Notes: a model not told the origin generated them from the letters alone. A stretch of DNA of 64,000 bases from Lacisediminihabitans sp040549465 (GCF_040549465.1 NZ_JBEPTL010000011.1:1-64000), one strand, 5' to 3'. Shown: positions 42,330 through 52,206, counted from the stretch's first letter. Translations and numbers: made by a program.

Positions 42330-43880
42330 ATGACCATGACCGCTCCACTTAGCTCCGACACCGAATTACGGCCGCGTACCTACGAGGTGCGCACCTTCGG
42401 ATGTCAGATGAATGTGCACGATTCAGAACGGCTGAGCGGTTCGCTCGAAGCTGCTGGTTATGTTCCGGCGAACGGGGAGCAGGCGGATGTCGTGGTCATC
42501 AACACCTGCGCCGTGCGCGAGAACGCGGACAACAAGCTCTACGGCAACCTCGGCTACCTCGCCTCCGTCAAACAGAAGCACGACGGCATGCAGATTGCCG
42601 TCGGAGGCTGCCTCGCCCAGAAAGACAAGAACGTCATCCTGGAGAAGGCGCCGTGGGTGGATGTGGTCTTCGGCACCCACAACATGGGTGCGCTGCCGAC
42701 GCTTCTCGAGCGGGCGAAACACAACGGCGAAGCGCAGCTGGAGATCCTCGAGTCCCTGGACGTGTTCCCCTCGACGCTGCCGACAAAGCGAGAGTCGACC
42801 TACAGCGGCTGGGTGTCCATCTCGGTCGGCTGCAACAACACCTGCACCTTCTGCATCGTGCCCGCGCTGCGCGGCAAAGAGAAAGACCGGCGCCCGGGCG
42901 ACATCCTGGCTGAGATTCAGGCGCTCGTCGACGACGGCGCCATTGAGGTCACCCTGCTCGGCCAGAACGTCAACTCCTACGGCGTGGAGTTCGGCGATCG
43001 CCAGGCGTTCGGCAAGCTGCTTCGCGCTGCCGGACAGATCCGGGGTCTCGAGCGGATTCGCTTCACCAGTCCGCACCCGGCCGCTTTCACCGACGACGTG
43101 ATCGATGCGATGGCTGAGACGCCGTCGGTCGCGCCGCAGCTACACATGCCACTGCAGTCGGGTTCTGACCGCATCCTCAAGGCCATGCGCCGCAGTTACC
43201 GCTCGGAGAAGTTCCTCGGGATCCTCGACCGTGTGCGCGCGAAAATCCCCAACGCCGCGATCAGCACCGACATCATTGTCGGGTTCCCCGGCGAGACAGA
43301 GGAAGACTTCCAGGAGACCCTTCGCGTTGTCGAACAGGCGCGTTTCGCCACGGCGTTCACCTTCCAGTACTCGATCCGCGAGGGCACGCCGGCCGCGACG
43401 ATGGACGATCAGGTGCCGAAGGCTATCGTTCAGGAGCGTTACGAGCGTCTTGTCGCCCTGCAAGACCGTATCTCCTGGGAAGAGAACCAGACACTGGTCG
43501 GCACGGAGGTCGCCGTGCTCGTCGGTGCCGAGGGCACGAAGGATGCCGAGACCCACCGGCTTTCCGGCCGCGCAGAGGACAGTCGACTAGTGCACTTCGA
43601 GGTGACTCCGCACAGCCAGATCCCTCGTCCCGGCGACATCGTCACCGTGCGGATCTCCGAAGCGAAGCCCTTCTACCTGCTTGCCGACTCCGCCGACGGG
43701 GCACCGCTGGCCATCCGGCGCACAACCGCCGGCGATGCATGGGACCGCGCGGAGGCTGAATCCTGCGCTGTTTCAGCCTCGCCAGGCGTCGGAAGCGCTC
43801 CTGGTCGCATCTCCCTCGGCCTGCCGACCCTGCGCGTGGGCACCACACCCATCTACGACCTGCACGATGGGCAGCGCTAG
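42330..43880 (+). CDS. miaB: tRNA-2-methylthio-N6-dimethylallyladenosine synthase
   Basis: The 516-residue radical-SAM enzyme adds the methylthio group to i6A37 of tRNAs. Three N-terminal cluster Cys are in FGCQMN, NTCAVRE and GGCLAQ; the radical-SAM CxxxCxxC is in GCNNTCTFCIVP. A TRAM domain follows at about residues 380-450, and the last 60 residues are a variable tail. TAGGCT (42315-42320) lies nine bases before the ATG. It overlaps miaA by 14 bases. Confidence 0.95.
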   Translation: MTMTAPLSSDTELRPRTYEVRTFGCQMNVHDSERLSGSLEAAGYVPANGEQADVVVINTCAVRENADNKLYGNLGYLASVKQKHDGMQIAVGGCLAQKDKNVILEKAPWVDVVFGTHNMGALPTLLERAKHNGEAQLEILESLDVFPSTLPTKRESTYSGWVSISVGCNNTCTFCIVPALRGKEKDRRPGDILAEIQALVDDGAIEVTLLGQNVNSYGVEFGDRQAFGKLLRAAGQIRGLERIRFTSPHPAAFTDDVIDAMAETPSVAPQLHMPLQSGSDRILKAMRRSYRSEKFLGILDRVRAKIPNAAISTDIIVGFPGETEEDFQETLRVVEQARFATAFTFQYSIREGTPAATMDDQVPKAIVQERYERLVALQDRISWEENQTLVGTEVAVLVGAEGTKDAETHRLSGRAEDSRLVHFEVTPHSQIPRPGDIVTVRISEAKPFYLLADSADGAPLAIRRTTAGDAWDRAEAESCAVSASPGVGSAPGRISLGLPTLRVGTTPIYDLHDGQR

Positions 43881-44796
43881 CAGCCCGCTCGTCGCCATCG
43901 TCGGGGCCACGGGCACCGGCAAATCCGCTCTCTCGCTCGACCTCGCCGAAACTCTCGTCGAGCGCGGTCAATCGGCCGAGATCGTCAACGCCGACGCGAT
44001 GCAGCTCTACAGGGGCATGGATATCGGCACCGCGAAGTTACCCGTGAACGAGCGCCGCGGCATCCGACATCACCTGTTCGATGTGCTCGATCCGCGCGAG
44101 GAGGCCAGCGTCGCGGGCTACCAGGCGGATGCCCGCGCGGCAATCGAAGACATCCAGCGCCGAGGTGCCATCCCGATCCTCGTCGGAGGTTCCGGTCTGT
44201 ACGTCTCTTCGGTGATCTACGACTTCCAATTCCCTGGCACCGACCCCGTCATCCGCGATCGCCTGGAGCAAGAACTCACCGAATCCGGTCCCGGAATGCT
44301 CTATCGACGCCTGCGGGACCTCGATGCCGATGCGGCGACTTCGATCGGTCCACACAACGGCCGACGCATCGTGCGCGCCCTCGAGGTGATCGAGATCACG
44401 GGTCAGCCCTTCGGATCCGGCCTCCCCGACGAGTCGAAGTACTGGACGCCGACGATCGCGATCGGTCTGCGGGCTCCACGGGAGCAACTCGTGCCTCGGC
44501 TCGACGAGCGCGTGCGGGCGATGTGGCGTGACGGCATTGTCGAGGAGGCGCGCTCGCTGATGGCATCCGGTCTCGGCGTGACGGCTGCACGAGCGATCGG
44601 TTATGCGCAGGCGATCGCCCAGATCGGGGGCGAGATGTTCGAGGGCCAAGCGATCGAGGCGACTGCCATTCTCACTCGCAAGTATGCGCGGCGACAGGTG
44701 GGTTGGTTCAAGCGCTATCCGCAGACTGTCTGGCTGGACTACGACGAGGTGGACCGGTCCGACGTCGCGCTGCAACTACTGTTGGATCATGCCTGA
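43867..44796 (+). CDS. miaA: tRNA dimethylallyltransferase
   Basis: The 309-residue enzyme transfers the dimethylallyl group to A37 and so provides MiaB's substrate. It has P-loop GATGTGKSAL, DAMQLYRGMDIGTAK, HHLFDV and GGSGLYVSSV. ATG 43867 lies inside the miaB end and gives the right N-terminus; a longer frame upstream to 43681 is a shadow. Its stop overlaps the dapF start by eight bases. Confidence 0.94.
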   Translation: MGSASSPLVAIVGATGTGKSALSLDLAETLVERGQSAEIVNADAMQLYRGMDIGTAKLPVNERRGIRHHLFDVLDPREEASVAGYQADARAAIEDIQRRGAIPILVGGSGLYVSSVIYDFQFPGTDPVIRDRLEQELTESGPGMLYRRLRDLDADAATSIGPHNGRRIVRALEVIEITGQPFGSGLPDESKYWTPTIAIGLRAPREQLVPRLDERVRAMWRDGIVEEARSLMASGLGVTAARAIGYAQAIAQIGGEMFEGQAIEATAILTRKYARRQVGWFKRYPQTVWLDYDEVDRSDVALQLLLDHA

Positions 44797-45664
44797 ACTG
44801 CACTTCACCAAGGGACACGGAACCGGCAACGATTTCGTCCTCTTCTCCGATCCCGATGGTGAGATCGACCTCTCGCCTGCGCAGCTCGCAGCAATCGCCG
44901 ACCGCCATTTCGGGGTGGGAGGCGACGGGGTCATCCGTGCCGTGCGCTCGAAGGACCTCCCAGAGGGCGAGGCCGCCCTCGCCGAAGACGAGTCGGCCGA
45001 GTGGTTCATGGACTATCACAATTCCGATGGTTCTCCGGCCGAGATGTGCGGCAATGGCATCCGGGTCTACGCGAAGTACCTCATCGAGAATGGTCTCGCC
45101 GAACTCGGCGACGGAGAGACGCTGGCGATCGGCACCCGCGGGGGAGTGCGCGATGTGCAGCGCAACGCATCAGGCTTCCAGGTCGATCTCGGTCGCTGGT
45201 CCCTCGACGGTGGAGAGCCGCTCGTTCGTGCGAAGAACCTCAAGGTCGCCCGCCCGGGGCTCGGCATCGAGATTGGCAACCCGCATGTCGTCGTCGCGCT
45301 GTCGAACGATGACGAGTTGGAGTCAGCCGACCTGACTTTCATCCCCGTGCTCGAGCCCGAGCCCCAGCGTGGAGCGAACATCGAGTTCGTCGTGCCCTCC
45401 GACCCGCTGGTCAAAGACGGCATCGGGCGTATCGGCATGCGTGTGCACGAACGCGGAAGCGGCGAGACGCTGTCCTGCGGCACCGGCGCTGCGGCCGCAG
45501 CTCTCGCTACGCGGTACTGGGCGGGCGCCGGCGCACCCAACCAGTGGCGCGTCGTGCTCCCAGGCGGATCACTGGGCGTGCGGATGTGGGCGGCCGAAGA
45601 CGGCGAGCACGTCTCGCTCAGCGGTCCGGCCGAACTCGTCTACGAGGGCGACCTGACGATCTAG
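44789..45664 (+). CDS. dapF: diaminopimelate epimerase
   Basis: The 291-residue enzyme converts LL- to meso-diaminopimelate for lysine and peptidoglycan. It uses two Cys, in AEMCGNGIRVYAKYL and ETLSCGTGAAAAAL. GHGTGNDFVLF opens the fold. ATG 44789 overlaps the miaA stop (TGA 44794-44796). With dapB and dapA it completes part of the diaminopimelate pathway in this window. Confidence 0.95.
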   Translation: MPELHFTKGHGTGNDFVLFSDPDGEIDLSPAQLAAIADRHFGVGGDGVIRAVRSKDLPEGEAALAEDESAEWFMDYHNSDGSPAEMCGNGIRVYAKYLIENGLAELGDGETLAIGTRGGVRDVQRNASGFQVDLGRWSLDGGEPLVRAKNLKVARPGLGIEIGNPHVVVALSNDDELESADLTFIPVLEPEPQRGANIEFVVPSDPLVKDGIGRIGMRVHERGSGETLSCGTGAAAAALATRYWAGAGAPNQWRVVLPGGSLGVRMWAAEDGEHVSLSGPAELVYEGDLTI

Positions 45665-45683
45665 CAGCAACAGTTAGCGGCGT

Positions 45684-46292
45684 TCAGTGGCGCCGCACCC
45701 GAAGTACCCGGTATCCCTTGTTGGTTGCAGCCCGAGAGACGACATAGTCCGACGCGAGCACTCCGTCGAGCCAGTGATGCAGCGAATCGGAGCCAAGGTT
45801 CCGCTGCACGACGAGCCAGGCATCCGACCCTGATTCCAACCGGGGCAGCCAGTGCTGGAGCATGTTGTGCAACTCGTCTTTGCCGACCCTGATCGGCGGA
45901 TTGGACCGGATGCTCATGAACGCCACATCTACGGGAACATCCGAGGGCTTGCAGGCGTTGATGTTGGTAAGGCCAAGAGACTGGGCATTGCGGCGCACGA
46001 GTTCGAGCGCCCGTTCGTTGACATCGACAGCCCACACGGTGGCGTGAGGCGATTCGAGGGCGAGGGTGAGCGCGATCGGACCCCACCCGCAACCCAGGTC
46101 GAGCAAATCCCCTCCGGGAGGAGCCGGCGGAGTATGGGCGAGGAGCACCTGGGTTCCGGCATCGATTCGCTCCGGACTGAAGATGCCGTTGGAGGTAACC
46201 AGGTCGTAGACCTGGCCCGCTAGCGGAACTCGGATGTTGCGAAATTTGAGCTCACTCTCGGGGATTTCTGAGAAGTAATGCTCATTGGCCAT
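45684..46292 (-). CDS. class I SAM-dependent methyltransferase, RsmC-like
   Basis: The 202-residue protein has a Rossmann methyltransferase core, LLDLGCGWGPIALTLALE split, VDVNERALELVRRNA, and the substrate-base motif SNPPIRVGK (N-P-P-hydrophobic). This pattern is that of small RsmC-type 16S rRNA guanine methyltransferases. It is divergent from hflX with 42 bases between the starts and convergent with dapF. RNA as substrate is inferred from the NPP motif. Confidence 0.86.
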   Translation of the reverse strand: MANEHYFSEIPESELKFRNIRVPLAGQVYDLVTSNGIFSPERIDAGTQVLLAHTPPAPPGGDLLDLGCGWGPIALTLALESPHATVWAVDVNERALELVRRNAQSLGLTNINACKPSDVPVDVAFMSIRSNPPIRVGKDELHNMLQHWLPRLESGSDAWLVVQRNLGSDSLHHWLDGVLASDYVVSRAATNKGYRVLRVRRH

Positions 46293-46334
46293 AAGGACGA
46301 ACCTATCGAAATACGAGGAGCTAGGGTTAACCCA

Positions 46335-47885
46335 ATGATTGAGACTGAGCCGTTGGATCCGCAGGATGGGGACGCAGGTGAGAGCCTCGCGCCCGACGTT
46401 ATCGACCGCGTGCTGGCCAGGGCGGCCACCCGGTCATCCGGCTATTCCCTCTTTACGAGTGGAGGCGCCCAGGCGCTGCAGACCGACTCGGTCGACGAGA
46501 GGTCGACCAGCGACGGCGACCAGTTCGACAGAGAAGACCGCCAGGCGCTGAGGCGTGTCGCTGGGCTCTCCACCGAACTCGAAGACGTCACAGAGGTCGA
46601 GTATCGGCAACTGCGGCTCGAGCGCGTGGTGTTGATTGGCATCTACAGTCAGGGCAATGCCGTCGAGGCGGAGAACTCCATGCGTGAGCTGTCCGCTCTC
46701 GCCGAGACCGCCGGTGCCGTCGTGCTCGACGGACTGATGCAGCGGCGCCCGAACCCCGACCCGAGCACCTACTTCGGCAAGGGCAAGGCGGTGGAGCTTC
46801 GGGATGTCGTCGCGGCATCCGGGGCGGACACCGTCATCGTCGACAGCGAACTGGCTCCGAGCCAGCGGCGCGCACTCGAGGATGTCGTGAAGGTCAAGGT
46901 CATTGACCGCACCGCCGTGATCCTCGACATCTTCAGCCAGCATGCCAAGAGCCGTGAGGGCAAGGCCCAGGTCGAACTGGCCCAGCTCGAGTACCTCCTT
47001 CCCCGTCTTCGTGGCTGGGGTGAGTCGATGTCCCGCCAGGCCGGTGGCCAGGTGGGCGCCGGAAACGGTATGGGCAGCCGAGGACCGGGTGAGACGAAGA
47101 TCGAACTCGACAGGCGCCGCATCCACACTCGGATGTCGCGACTGCGCAAGCAGATCCTCGGATTCAAGCCTGCCCGCGAGGCCAAGCGTGCCAATAGGGA
47201 TCGCAACTCCGTGCCATCCGTGGCGATCGCCGGGTACACGAACGCCGGCAAGTCGTCGCTGCTCAACCGGGTGACCCGTGCCGGTGCTCTTGTCGAGAAT
47301 GCGCTATTCGCAACTCTCGATACCGCGGTGCGCAAGAACCTCACAGAGGACGGCCAGGCCTACACGCTCACCGACACCGTGGGATTCGTGCGCAACCTGC
47401 CCCACCAGCTCGTCGAGGCGTTCCGCTCGACCTTCGAGGAGATCGCCGATTCCGACGTGATCCTGCACGTGGTCGACGGCTCGCATCCGGACCCTGGAAG
47501 CCAGCTCGCGACGGTGCGGGATGTCATCGGCGAGGTCGAGGCGCGTCACATTCCCGAGATCGTGGTCTTCAACAAGAGCGACCTGGTGGATGCTGACCAG
47601 CGGCTGGTGCTGCGCGGACTCGAGCCGAACGCGATCTTCGTCTCCGCTCGCACGGGAGAAGGCGTGGAAGAACTCCTCGCCGCGATCGCCGCGGCGCTTC
47701 CGGTGCCATCGATCGAACTCGATCTGCTCATTCCCTACGAGCGCGGTGATCTCATCTCCTCGATCCACGAGCACGGCAGGATCCTCGCCACCTCCTACGA
47801 GGAGGCCGGCACCCGGATCTCTGCACTCGTGAACGAAGAGCAGGCGGCCGCGCTGCGACCGTTCGCCTCTGTACTGGCAAAATAG
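46335..47885 (+). CDS. hflX: GTPase HflX
   Basis: The 516-residue GTPase binds ribosomes and rescues stalled 70S. It has the N-terminal HflX domain (FGKGKAVELRDVV), a coiled region, the G1 loop GYTNAGKSSLLN, G3 DTVGFVR and G4 NKSD. ATG 46335 is chosen because TAGGGT (46322-46327) lies seven bases before, without a ribosome site; an upstream extension to 46278 is open. The acidic N-terminal 60 residues are not conserved in the family. Confidence 0.94.
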   Translation: MIETEPLDPQDGDAGESLAPDVIDRVLARAATRSSGYSLFTSGGAQALQTDSVDERSTSDGDQFDREDRQALRRVAGLSTELEDVTEVEYRQLRLERVVLIGIYSQGNAVEAENSMRELSALAETAGAVVLDGLMQRRPNPDPSTYFGKGKAVELRDVVAASGADTVIVDSELAPSQRRALEDVVKVKVIDRTAVILDIFSQHAKSREGKAQVELAQLEYLLPRLRGWGESMSRQAGGQVGAGNGMGSRGPGETKIELDRRRIHTRMSRLRKQILGFKPAREAKRANRDRNSVPSVAIAGYTNAGKSSLLNRVTRAGALVENALFATLDTAVRKNLTEDGQAYTLTDTVGFVRNLPHQLVEAFRSTFEEIADSDVILHVVDGSHPDPGSQLATVRDVIGEVEARHIPEIVVFNKSDLVDADQRLVLRGLEPNAIFVSARTGEGVEELLAAIAAALPVPSIELDLLIPYERGDLISSIHEHGRILATSYEEAGTRISALVNEEQAAALRPFASVLAK

Positions 47886-47923
47886 GCACTGGTGAAATAA
47901 CTGCCTGTAAACGTCCGTAATAC

Positions 47924-48109
47924 TTGACCCCTCTCAGCGGTCGCTTGCTAGTGTGATCTACCAAGTCGGCCGGTGGTTTAGGGCGACGGTGCGACCGCCG
48001 AGCCCGGCACCCGCCCACAGGAGCCCTCGAGGCCAGCATCCGTATTCCGATGTCCTGTGAGGCCTTCACGGCTCACAGGATGTCGCCCGTCGAAGGATTG
48101 GACCTGACA
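47924..48109 (+). promoter_or_regulatory. promoter and structured leader of metF-metE
   Basis: TTGACC (47924-47929) with extended -10 TGCTAGTGT (47946-47954, TAGTGT from 47949) is a plausible promoter with a 19-base spacer. The leader of about 150 bases contains a 13-bp hairpin at 48049-48084 (two G-U pairs, 10-base loop), which overlaps alternative start codons of metF. I found no B12 box and no match to the SAM-IV riboswitch core I know. A cis-acting RNA that senses methionine status is an inference. Confidence 0.4.
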
Positions 48110-49087
48110 GTGTCGCAGGCAGAGACTCGAGCGCCGAGAACCCCGTTCTCCTTCGAGCTCTTTCCGCCGCGATCCCAGGCGGCACAGGATTCGCTTCCCG
48201 AGACGATTCAGAAGCTCGCACAGGTGGGGCCGGAATTCATCTCGGTAACCTACGGGGCCGGCGGTTCGTCACGGGAGAGTTCCCTCGAGGTGCTGCGGTA
48301 CATCCTGGAGCAGACCAGCGTGCAGCCCATGGCGCATCTCACCTGCGTCGGGTCGTCGCATCACGAGGCCAATCGTCTCGTGCGGGAGTTTCTCGACGCC
48401 GGAATCACCAGCTTCCTGGCGGTGCGTGGAGACCCTCCGCGCGGCGCCATCGAGGGCGATCAGTTTCTCGGCGATCTCCGCACAGCTTCCGAGCTTGTGC
48501 AGCTGATTCATCGCGTGCAGACGGAGCGTGCCCAGTACGCGACGGTTCCTTCGCGCACGGCGGCCGGCATTGGCCAAATCCGCTCAAACCGACCCAAGGT
48601 ACGCGTCGCCGTCGCGACCTTCCCGAACGGTCATCCACGATCCAGTCGGGTCAACCAGGATATCGACGTGCTGCTGGCTAAGCAGACGTCTGGGGCTACG
48701 CTCGCGATCACGCAGCTGTTCTTTCATGCCGACGACTACCTCGGCTTCGTCTCGGCCGCCACGACTGCGGGCGTGGTCATTCCGATCGTTCCCGGCCTCA
48801 TGCCGGTGACATCCTCGGTCCGTCTGAAACGTGTCCTCGAGCTGAGCGAGGAACGCGAGCCCGCAGAACTGGCTCGTCGGCTCGCTGCCGCAGAGTCGGC
48901 AGAGGAGCAGTTCGAGATCGGTATCGAGCACTCCATCGCACTCGCCAATGAGCTCCTTGAGGGCGACGCTCCGGCGCTGCACCTTTACACCCACAACACC
49001 CACCGAGCCGCGCTCTCCGTACTGGAGGGCGTCGGACTGGTCGATTCATCCGCCACAGCACTAACGAACAGCAAGGAATCCGTATGA
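48110..49087 (+). CDS. metF: 5,10-methylenetetrahydrofolate reductase
   Basis: The 325-residue flavoenzyme makes 5-methyl-THF, the methyl donor for MetE. It shows FSFELFPPR, EFISVTYGAGGSSRE, LTCVGSSHHEA, FLAVRGDPP and QLFFHADDY. GTG 48110 is a likely start by homology; ATG 48080 or 48050 are in frame and would lie inside the leader hairpin, so the true start is uncertain. It overlaps metE by four bases. Confidence 0.92.
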   Translation: MSQAETRAPRTPFSFELFPPRSQAAQDSLPETIQKLAQVGPEFISVTYGAGGSSRESSLEVLRYILEQTSVQPMAHLTCVGSSHHEANRLVREFLDAGITSFLAVRGDPPRGAIEGDQFLGDLRTASELVQLIHRVQTERAQYATVPSRTAAGIGQIRSNRPKVRVAVATFPNGHPRSSRVNQDIDVLLAKQTSGATLAITQLFFHADDYLGFVSAATTAGVVIPIVPGLMPVTSSVRLKRVLELSEEREPAELARRLAAAESAEEQFEIGIEHSIALANELLEGDAPALHLYTHNTHRAALSVLEGVGLVDSSATALTNSKESV

Positions 49088-51399
49088 CGTCGCCCACATT
49101 TCCCACCGGCAGCATCCTGGGCTATCCACGGATCGGTCGCCGCCGCGAGCTGAAGAAGGCCGTCGAATCCTTCTGGGCCGGTTCGATCACCGCAGAGCAG
49201 CTCGAGGCCACTGCCGCCGAACTGCGCGCCGTCACCCGCCAGCGCCTCGTCTCGCTCGGGCTCGGGGCGACCGATTCCTCGATTCCGGAGGCCTTCTCCT
49301 ACTACGATCAGGTACTGGATGCCGCGGTCACCGTCGGTGCCGTTCCGACCCGTTTCTCCTCTCTCGTGCGGGCCGACGGCACCATCGATCTCGCCGGTTA
49401 CTTCACGATCGCCCGCGGTGAGGGGCAGAACACCCCCGCGGAGATGACCAAGTGGTTCGACTCGAACTACCACTACCTCGTGCCTGAGATCGGTCCGGAG
49501 ACGGACTTCCATCTCGCCTCCGACCGCCTAATCCGCGAGGTGGCCGAGGCGACGACATCCGGGTATCGTACCCGTCCGGTGATCGTCGGCCCTGTCACCT
49601 TCCTGCTGCTCAGCAAGGCGAGTGAGGGCGCGCCTGAGGGGTACCAGCCGCTCGACCGCCTCGACGACCTGCTCCCGGTCTACGCCGAACTGCTGGCGGC
49701 TCTCACAGCCGTCGGGGCAGAGTGGGTGCAACTCGACGAGCCCGGCCTCGTGAGCGAGAGCATCGACGTGCCGCGCGACCAGGTACTCGCGGCGACCAAG
49801 CGGGCTTACGACGCGCTGAGCGCCGTACCCGCGCGCCCACAGATCTTCGTTGCAGCTCCCTACGGCAGCCTCGACGACGCTCTGGCCGTGCTGGACTCGA
49901 CGCCGATCGAAGCCATCGGCCTCGATCTGGTCCGCGGCACGATCCCAGAAGGATTCCACACCGAGAAAACCATTGTCGGCGGCGTCATCGACGGCCACAA
50001 TATCTGGCGGAGCGACCTGGCCGGTGCTTTCGACAAGCTCGAGAACTTGCGCGAGCTGAGCCCGAGCGTCGCGGTCACGACATCGACCTCGCTTTTCCAC
50101 ACGCCGCACGATGTAAACGACGAGCCGCTGCTCAGCGACCAGTTGAAGAGTTGGCTGGCCTTCGCCGACCAGAAGGTCGGTCAGGTTGCCGTCCTCGCCA
50201 AGGGTCTTGCCGAAGGTAAGGCGACGATCCAACCGCAGCTGGATGCCGCATCCGCAGCTCTCAACGATCGTCACCATGCCGTGGGCGTGCGTGACGGTGC
50301 CGTTCGAGCTCGCGAGGCTGCGTTGACGCCCGCGGACTTCTCCCGTGGCGACTACGCCACACGGCTCGCAGCCCAGGACGCAGCCCTCGGACTGCCGTTC
50401 CTGCCGACGACGACGATCGGTTCGTTCCCGCAGACCGGCGACATCCGAAAGTCGCGCGCGGCCTTCGCCAATGGCTCGATCACCGAGGAGCAGTACAAGG
50501 AGGCGATGCGCGCGGAGATTCGCAACGTCGTCGAGTTGCAAGAATCCATCGGTCTCGACGTCATCGTGCACGGGGAGCCAGAGCGCAACGACATGGTGCA
50601 GTACTTCGCCGAGAACCTCGATGGCTTCGCGGTGACCCAGAACGGCTGGGTGCAGTCCTACGGCAGCCGCTGTACGCGCCCGTCCATTCTCTGGGGGGAT
50701 GTCTCCCGTCCGTCGCCGATCACCGTCGAGTGGTCGACCTATACGCAAAGCCTCACACCGAAGCCGGTCAAGGGGATGCTCACGGGCCCCGTGACAATCC
50801 TCGCCTGGTCGTTCGTGCGTGACGATCAGCCACTTGGCGAGACGGCCAACCAGGTCGCGCTCGCCCTCCGCGACGAGATCGCCGATCTCGAAGCTGCCGG
50901 AATCGGCATCATCCAGGTGGACGAGCCTGCATTGCGTGAGCTGCTGCCGCTCAAGAAGAAAGACCACGCCGGCTACCTCGACTGGTCGGTTGGCTCCTTC
51001 CGCCTGGCTACGGCCGGTGTCGCCGACAGGACGCAGATCCACACTCACCTCTGCTATTCGGAGTTCGGTGTGGTCATCGATGCCATCAACAATCTGGATG
51101 CGGATGTCACCTCCATCGAGGCGGCTCGCTCCAAGATGGAGGTTGTGCCCGACATCCAGCGCAGCGGCTTCGGTCGTGGCATCGGACCGGGCGTCTACGA
51201 CATCCATTCGCCGCGCGTGCCGTCCATCGACGAGGTCACCGACCTGATCGAGATCGCCCTCGGCTCGATTCCGGAGCGCCAGGTCTGGGTCAACCCCGAC
51301 TGCGGCCTCAAGACCCGCGGGTATGACGAAACCGTCGAGTCGCTGACCAACGTGCTCGCCGCTACGCGTGCCGTACGGGAGGCGCACATCCACGCCTGA
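49084..51399 (+). CDS. metE: cobalamin-independent methionine synthase
   Basis: The 771-residue zinc enzyme methylates homocysteine. The N-terminal half begins LGYPRIGRRRELKKAVE; the catalytic half carries the zinc ligands His and Cys in HTHLCYSEF, and Cys in NPDCGLKTRG, plus IQVDEPALRE. The start overlaps the metF stop (ATGA). No metH is seen in the window. A long-loop hairpin follows. Confidence 0.96.
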   Translation: MTSPTFPTGSILGYPRIGRRRELKKAVESFWAGSITAEQLEATAAELRAVTRQRLVSLGLGATDSSIPEAFSYYDQVLDAAVTVGAVPTRFSSLVRADGTIDLAGYFTIARGEGQNTPAEMTKWFDSNYHYLVPEIGPETDFHLASDRLIREVAEATTSGYRTRPVIVGPVTFLLLSKASEGAPEGYQPLDRLDDLLPVYAELLAALTAVGAEWVQLDEPGLVSESIDVPRDQVLAATKRAYDALSAVPARPQIFVAAPYGSLDDALAVLDSTPIEAIGLDLVRGTIPEGFHTEKTIVGGVIDGHNIWRSDLAGAFDKLENLRELSPSVAVTTSTSLFHTPHDVNDEPLLSDQLKSWLAFADQKVGQVAVLAKGLAEGKATIQPQLDAASAALNDRHHAVGVRDGAVRAREAALTPADFSRGDYATRLAAQDAALGLPFLPTTTIGSFPQTGDIRKSRAAFANGSITEEQYKEAMRAEIRNVVELQESIGLDVIVHGEPERNDMVQYFAENLDGFAVTQNGWVQSYGSRCTRPSILWGDVSRPSPITVEWSTYTQSLTPKPVKGMLTGPVTILAWSFVRDDQPLGETANQVALALRDEIADLEAAGIGIIQVDEPALRELLPLKKKDHAGYLDWSVGSFRLATAGVADRTQIHTHLCYSEFGVVIDAINNLDADVTSIEAARSKMEVVPDIQRSGFGRGIGPGVYDIHSPRVPSIDEVTDLIEIALGSIPERQVWVNPDCGLKTRGYDETVESLTNVLAATRAVREAHIHA

Positions 51400-51407
51400 T
51401 GCCTGCG

Positions 51408-51471
51408 ATCGGGGTCACTGCGACCTGGCGGGGCCGACCCGTTGGCCCGTCCTGGCCGCGGTGACCCCGAT
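51408..51471. terminator. bidirectional hairpin between metE and lexA
   Basis: ATCGGGGTCAC (51408-51418) and GTGACCCCGAT (51461-51471) form an 11-bp perfect stem with a 42-base G/C-rich loop. It lies between convergent genes. Confidence 0.5.
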
Positions 51472-51501
51472 TTCGAGAATCTGTCCTTGAGCGCGGACTA
51501 G

Positions 51502-52206
51502 CTAAACAGACCGCAGCACCGCCACGACTTTGCCGAGCAGCTCGGCGAAGTCGCCCAAGATCGGCGCGAAGGCACTGTTGCGAGGGAGAAGCCAGGTGTG
51601 GCCGTCCCGCTGTTGAAAGACCTTGACCGTCGCCTCGTCGTCGAGCATCGCCGCGACGATGTCGCCGTTCTCGGCATCCTTCTGCTGGCGCACGACGATC
51701 CAGTCGCCGTCGCAGATGGCGGCATCGATCATGGAATCACCCACGACCTTGAGCATAAAAAGATCGCCCTTGCCGACCAGCTGGCGGGGGAGTGGGAACA
51801 CCTCGTCGACCTGCTGCTCAGCGGTAATCGGGATGCCGGCGGCGATCCGGCCGACGAGAGGCACCATCGCCGCGTCGCCGATCGGGGTCGGGTTGTCGGA
51901 GACGACACCCCCGGTGTCTTCCTGCTGCAGATCGATGAGCACTTCGAGGGCACGTGGACGATTGGGATCGCGGCGCAGGTAGCCGCTCAGCTCCAGCTGG
52001 TTCAGCTGGTGGGTGACGCTCGAAAGGGATGAGAGTCCGACCGCGTCACCGATCTCACGCATGCTCGGCGGATAGCCACGGTTCGCCACCGCACGCTGGA
52101 TGACATCGAGGATCGCGAGCTGCTTATCGCTGAGGCTCTTGCGCCGACGGGTACCCGGCTTCTCCTGTGTAGGGCCGGCTTCTCGAGGTTCGCTCGCGTC
52201 GTCCAT
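51502..52206 (-). CDS. lexA: SOS repressor LexA
   Basis: The 234-residue repressor has an N-terminal winged helix (KQLAILDVIQRAVANRGYPPSMREIG split, then SSLSSVTHQLNQLE) and the S24 peptidase half. The self-cleavage bond is Ala-Gly in RIAAGIPITAE; catalytic Ser is in VGDSMIDAAI and Lys in ATVKVFQQ. ATG 52206 has GGGAGA just upstream; the long frame beyond it is antisense to other genes. A LexA box overlies its own promoter, so it is autoregulated. Confidence 0.96.
   Translation of the reverse strand: MDDASEPREAGPTQEKPGTRRRKSLSDKQLAILDVIQRAVANRGYPPSMREIGDAVGLSSLSSVTHQLNQLELSGYLRRDPNRPRALEVLIDLQQEDTGGVVSDNPTPIGDAAMVPLVGRIAAGIPITAEQQVDEVFPLPRQLVGKGDLFMLKVVGDSMIDAAICDGDWIVVRQQKDAENGDIVAAMLDDEATVKVFQQRDGHTWLLPRNSAFAPILGDFAELLGKVVAVLRSV

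Noticed and set aside
47961..48109. SAM-IV or cobalamin riboswitch ahead of metF
   Set aside because: The characteristic core strings (SAM-IV start, B12 box) are absent; only generic hairpins are seen.
49528..51393. 621-codon open frame antisense to metE
   Set aside because: It lies wholly within a certain gene, and its composition (many Arg, Asp, Val, His) is that of a reverse-strand shadow.
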